From Actinomycetota bacterium (GTDB lineage: Bacteria > Actinomycetota > Acidimicrobiia > Acidimicrobiales > JAJPHE01), in assembly GCA_021325435.1 (NCBI GenBank), contig JAJPHE010000131.1, positions 1 to 53,504 on the forward strand: a stretch of 53,504 nucleotides of DNA, written 5' to 3'. A program made the position numbers and the translations under genes. The stretch's first letter is position 1. Each line of letters opens with the position of its first letter. Positions 50,160-53,504 of this stretch are shown here, piece by piece. Below the pieces are notes generated by a model. The model saw only the letters and a list, made by a program, of their open reading frames with translations. It was not told the DNA's origin and did no database searches.

Positions 50160-51392
50160 ATGGCCACCGAACAGGTCGAGTTGCGCGGCCACATCATCGA
50201 CTCGCTGATCCTGGCCAAGGTGATGGACGTCATCATCGACGCCGGGGCCGACTACCGGCTGGTGGAGGTAGACATCGGGCGGACCAACACCGACCAGAGC
50301 CGGGCCGTCATCGAGGTGACGACCGGCGACGACTCCTCGCTGGAGGCGCTCCTCGACGAGCTGCACGTTCACGGCGCCAACCGGATCGATCCGGGCACGG
50401 CCGACGTGTCGCCCGTCGAGGTGGACGGGGTGCTGCCGCCCGGTTTCTACTCGACCACCAACCTGCCCACCTGGGTGCGTCTCGGCCAGCGCTGGTGGCC
50501 GGTCGGCAACCCCGAGATGGACTGCGCCCTGGTGGCGTCGGAGGGACAACCGGGCGAGTGGGTGGCCCGCACCGTTCCGATGCACCGGGTGTGCGCTGGC
50601 GATCTCGTCGTCGTCGGCCACTCCGGGGTGCGGGTCGAGGCCCCCAACCGGCCGCGGGGCGCCACCCCGTTCGAGTTCATGACCTCCGAGGTGTCCTCCG
50701 AGAAGCCGAAGGCCTTGATCGTGGCCGAAGTGGCGGAGCGGGTCCGTCGGGCCCGGTCCCAGCCGGGCGCCAAGGTGTTGGCCGTTTGCGGCCCCGCCGT
50801 CATCCACACCGGCGCCGGACCCGACGTGGCCCGCCTGGTGGCCGCCGGGTGGATCGACCTGCTCTTCGCCGGCAACGGGTTCGCCACCCATGACATCGAG
50901 TCCAACGTCCTGGGCACGTCGCTCGGTGTGTCGGTGGGCGAAGGAACCGTCGTCGAGGGGGGACACGCCAACCATCTTCGGGCGATCAACGAGATCCGCC
51001 GCTACGGATCCATAGCCGCCGCGGTGGAGGCCGGCTACCTCCGAGGCGGGGTGATGTACGAGTGCGTGCGGGCCGGGGTTCCCTTCGTGCTGGGAGGGTC
51101 GCTGCGCGATGACGGTCCCTTGCCCGACGTCATCACCGACGTGGTGGCCGCGGCCGATGCCATGCGATCGCTCCTGCCCGGGGTGTCAGTGGCCTTGATG
51201 CTGGCGTCGACGCTGCACGCCATTGCCACCGGCAACCTCTTGCCTGCATGGGTCGAGACGTTCTGTGTCGACATAAACCAGGCGGTGGTTACCAAGCTGG
51301 CCGACCGCGGGTCGCACCAGGCCCTCGGGGTGGTCACCGACGTGGGCCTTTTCATCCGCGGCCTGTGCGACCAGCTGTGCCCGCCGGCATGA
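50160..51392 (+). CDS. TIGR00300/LOR-SDH-type ornithine cyclodeaminase-like protein
   Basis: A 410-residue protein of the LOR/SDH (TIGR00300) family. The N-terminal E-L-R-G-H-I-I-D-S (about 7-15) and A-D-Y-R-L-V-E-V-D-I-G form the family-specific domain; the C-terminal V-L-A-V-C-G-P-A-V-I-H-T-G-A-G, L-L-F-A-G-N-G-F-A-T-H-D-I-E and E-G-G-H-A-N-H-L match the NAD-binding half found at the C-terminus of cyanobacterial ArgZ/AgrE and in archaeal ornithine cyclodeaminase. It probably converts ornithine to proline and ammonia. The start is ATG 50160; the upstream frame is a shadow. The arginine dihydrolase-like gene follows 10 nt later. Confidence 0.8.
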   Translation: MATEQVELRGHIIDSLILAKVMDVIIDAGADYRLVEVDIGRTNTDQSRAVIEVTTGDDSSLEALLDELHVHGANRIDPGTADVSPVEVDGVLPPGFYSTTNLPTWVRLGQRWWPVGNPEMDCALVASEGQPGEWVARTVPMHRVCAGDLVVVGHSGVRVEAPNRPRGATPFEFMTSEVSSEKPKALIVAEVAERVRRARSQPGAKVLAVCGPAVIHTGAGPDVARLVAAGWIDLLFAGNGFATHDIESNVLGTSLGVSVGEGTVVEGGHANHLRAINEIRRYGSIAAAVEAGYLRGGVMYECVRAGVPFVLGGSLRDDGPLPDVITDVVAAADAMRSLLPGVSVALMLASTLHAIATGNLLPAWVETFCVDINQAVVTKLADRGSHQALGVVTDVGLFIRGLCDQLCPPA

Positions 51393-51402
51393 GCGGAGCA
51401 CC

Positions 51403-52233
51403 ATGAGCGAGCTGGCGTGGGGCCGGCGCTTCCTCATGTGCCCGCCGGACCACTTCGACGTCGCCTACGAGATCAACCCTTGGATGAGCGTCGAGGTGCA
51501 GGCCGACCCGGAGCGGGCCGCCGCCCAGTGGGAGAACCTCGTCAGCTGCCTGCGCCAGGCCGGAGCAGCGGTAGAAGTCATGGACCCAGTGGAGGGCCTG
51601 CCCGACCTGGTCTTCACCGCCAACGCCGGCATCGTCAACGGATCCCAGTTCGTCCCGTCGCGCTTCCGTCACCCCGAGCGCCAAGGCGAGACGCCCCATG
51701 ACGTCCGGTGGTTCTCCTGTCATGGCTTTCGGGTCGAGGAGCTGCCCAACTCGGTCACCCACGAGGGGGCGGGTGACGCCCTTCCGTTCGGCTCGGTCCT
51801 TCTGTCCGGCTACCGGTTCCGCTCGGATGCCGCCTCCCACGCCCACCTGTCTCGCCTGACCGGCGCGGCGGTGCGCTCTCTGGAGCTCTCCGACCCCCGC
51901 CTCTACCACCTGGACCTGGTCTTCTGCCCGCTCGACGACCGACGGGCACTGGTCGCCCCCCTCGGACTCGACCGCTACGGCCGCAAGGTCGTGGAGGCCA
52001 CGGTGCCCGAGCCGCTGCTGCTGGACGATGACCAGGCACTGTCCTTCTGCGCCAACTCGGTGGTCGTCGGCACGAACATGGTCATGCCCGCCTGCCCACC
52101 CGCTCTCGGCCGACGCCTCGAGAAGCTGGGCTTCGAGGTGGCGGTGTGCCCAGTAGACGAGTTCCAGAAGGCCGGCGGCGGGTGCCGCTGTCTAACCCTC
52201 GCCCTCGACGTGAGCCTGGCCGTGGCCGCCTAG
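51403..52233 (+). CDS. Arginine dihydrolase-like protein (ArgZ/AgrE N-terminal type, GME superfamily)
   Basis: A 276-residue guanidine-modifying-superfamily protein. I-N-P-W-M with N25, F-T-A-N-A-G with N74, V-T-H-E-G-A-G-D (about 118-125), L-Y-H-L-D with H169, and G-G-G-C-R-C-L-T with C263 line up with the residues I remember as essential in ArgZ (two Asn, His, Cys). ArgZ turns arginine into ornithine, ammonia and CO2. The Asn at positions where arginine deiminases and DDAH have Asp supports dihydrolase over deiminase. It follows the ornithine gene by 10 nt; together they are a split ArgZ. Alternative: another amidinohydrolase. Confidence 0.78.
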   Translation: MSELAWGRRFLMCPPDHFDVAYEINPWMSVEVQADPERAAAQWENLVSCLRQAGAAVEVMDPVEGLPDLVFTANAGIVNGSQFVPSRFRHPERQGETPHDVRWFSCHGFRVEELPNSVTHEGAGDALPFGSVLLSGYRFRSDAASHAHLSRLTGAAVRSLELSDPRLYHLDLVFCPLDDRRALVAPLGLDRYGRKVVEATVPEPLLLDDDQALSFCANSVVVGTNMVMPACPPALGRRLEKLGFEVAVCPVDEFQKAGGGCRCLTLALDVSLAVAA

Positions 52234-52241
52234 CCACCCGT

Positions 52242-52247
52242 TAGCCT
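52242..52247 (+). promoter_or_regulatory. -10 hexamer TAGCCT plus ribosome site for the acyl-CoA dehydrogenase gene
   Basis: TAGCCT predicts a leader of about 22 nt with GGGGAGG at 52265-52271, 4 nt before GTG 52276. Confidence 0.4.
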
Positions 52248-52275
52248 GCGAAGCCGTCACAACCGGGGAGGTCGG

Positions 52276-53503
52276 GTGCCCGAGAACATCTCGGAGGAGC
52301 GATTCACCGAGGAGGCGCTGGCCTTCCTCGAGGCCAACGCCGAGCTCAAGGTGGAGGAGAAGACTGGTTGGGGCCAGGGCTCCGACGAGGTGGGGCTGCT
52401 GGCCGAGAAGACCACCGAGGAGGAGCAGGCCGAGGTGGCGGCGGCCAAGGCGTGGCGGCAGAAGGTCTTCGACGCCGGCTTCGGGTGGATCACCGGCCCG
52501 GCCGCCTACGGCGGTCGCGAGCTGCCCGTCTCCTACGAGCGACTCTGGCAGTCCCTCGAGTCCGCCTACCAGACCCCGCCGGGCACCCCCTTCGGCATCG
52601 GGTTGGGGATGGTCGCCCCGACGATCCTCGCCCACGCCACTGACGAGGTGAAGGACCGTTACCTGCGCCGCCTCTACCGGGGCGAGATCATCGCCTGCCA
52701 GCTGTTCAGCGAGCCGAGCAACGGGTCGGACCTCGCCGGCATCCAGACCCGGGCGGTGCGCGACGGCGACGAGTGGATCGTCACCGGCCAGAAGGTGTGG
52801 ACATCGGGGGCGCAGTACTCCGACATCGGCGAGATCGTCTGCCGCACCGAACCCGACGCCCCCAAGCACAAGGGCATCACCGCCTTCGTGGTCGACATGC
52901 ACGCCCCCGGTGTGGAGGTGCGACCGCTGCGGCAGATGACCGGCGGGGCGTCGTTCAACGAGGTGTTCTTCACCGAGGTCCGGGTGCCCGACGACCACCG
53001 GCTGGGTGATGTCAACGGCGGCTGGACCGTCGCCCTCACCACCCTCATGAACGAGCGGGCGTCGATCGGGCGGCGGCGGGGGCGGGGTGGGAGTCATGAG
53101 CAGCACCCGCCTCGTCGAGATGGTCCGTCACTTCGGCCGCGACCAGGATCCGCTGGTGCGCCAGCGACTGGCCGACATCGTCATCCACTCGAGGGTCGCC
53201 GCCTACACCAACCAGCGGGCCATGGCCAAGATCCGGGCCGGCCAGCTGCCGGGTCCCGAGATGTCGATCGCCAAGCTGTCCTTGACCAACAACATGACCC
53301 GCATCTCGGAGTTCGTGGCCCAGGTGCTCGGCCCCCGGCTGGTGGCCGACACCGGCGAGTGGGGAACCTACGCCTGGTCCGAGTTCGTCCTGGGGACGCC
53401 CGGGCTGCGCATCGCGGGGGGAACGGACGAGGTGATGAAGAACATCGTCGGCGAGCGGGTCCTCGGCCTGCCCAAGGAGCCGCCGGGCCCCGACGGACGC
53501 TAA
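52276..53503 (+). pseudogene. Acyl-CoA dehydrogenase, apparent +1 frameshift near 53068-53070
   Basis: An ACAD flavoprotein that oxidises acyl-CoA. The N-terminal half reads in one frame from GTG 52276 (W-I-T-G-P-A-A-Y-G-G-R-E, then C-Q-L-F-S-E-P-S-N-G-S-D-L-A, W-T-S-G-A, and L-M-N-E-R-A-S-I-G near residue 265). The C-terminal half continues in another frame from about 53075 (R-L-V-E-M-V-R-H-F-G...I-A-G-G-T-D-E-V-M-K-N-I-V-G-E-R-V-L) to TAA 53503. Removing one G from GGG 53068-53070 joins them through a Gly run and gives 408 residues, normal for ACADs. As given the product is truncated. It may be a real mutation or a consensus error. Confidence 0.82.
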
Positions 53504-53504
53504 G

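Noticed and set aside
50106-50975. N-terminal extension of the glutamate dehydrogenase frame.
   Set aside because: It lies antisense to the ornithine gene; the family-length protein starts at ATG 50105.

Overview
The window is an almost gap-free stretch of very GC-rich DNA with about 50 protein genes on both strands. I saw no rRNA, tRNA, insertion sequence, prophage or CRISPR array. The gene content points to an actinobacterium, most likely class Acidimicrobiia. The evidence is a mycothiol-S-conjugate amidase (Mca), an F420-type LLM oxidoreductase, a WS/DGAT acyltransferase, an imuA'-imuB-dnaE2 mutasome behind a perfect actinobacterial LexA box, and a secreted NlpC/P60 protein with 42-residue 'GYWLA..GG' repeats that I associate with Acidimicrobiia. 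The class-level call is inference; a sequence search would settle it.

Layout. 1-9 kb: DsbA-like protein, WS/DGAT acyltransferase, SDR, lipocalin-like protein, VOC protein, GH63-type glycosidase and a frameshifted MGDG-synthase-like glycosyltransferase. 9-16 kb: cell-surface and signalling genes (membrane-tethered TIM-barrel protein, NlpC/P60 hydrolase, GAF-GGDEF-EAL protein, STAS protein, TreT-like trehalose synthase). 16-21 kb: membrane acyltransferase and SDR, divergent from a molybdate operon (HTH-TOBE regulator, modA, modB, modC). 21-32 kb: lipid, CoA and thiol metabolism (LLM oxidoreductase, thiolase, YdjC deacetylase, SCP2 protein, Mca, cupin, AlkA-type glycosylase, phosphoribosyltransferase, TetR regulator, P450, VOC, TrkA-C membrane protein, enoyl-CoA hydratase). 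32-43 kb: alaX/DUF2087 group, MFS exporter, a lone HisKA-like protein, thioesterase, UbiB kinase, pterin dehydratase, Gfo/Idh/MocA oxidoreductase, acylphosphatase and a three-gene ABC exporter. 43-49 kb: SOS mutasome. 49-53.5 kb: glutamate dehydrogenase divergent from a two-gene arginine-to-ornithine-to-proline module, then a frameshifted acyl-CoA dehydrogenase.

Three things stand out. First, an arginine dihydrolase-like gene and a LOR/SDH-type ornithine cyclodeaminase-like gene are adjacent; they look like a split form of the fused cyanobacterial ArgZ/AgrE enzyme. Second, at about 20 starts on both strands a TAnnnT-like -10 hexamer lies 5-9 nt before the start codon with no room for a Shine-Dalgarno site, which predicts many leaderless mRNAs. 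In three cases the first bases of that hexamer are the stop codon of the preceding gene. Third, two genes are broken by apparent single-base indels in short homopolymers, and a third has either such an indel or an 8-codon leaderless mini-ORF. These could be real or consensus errors.
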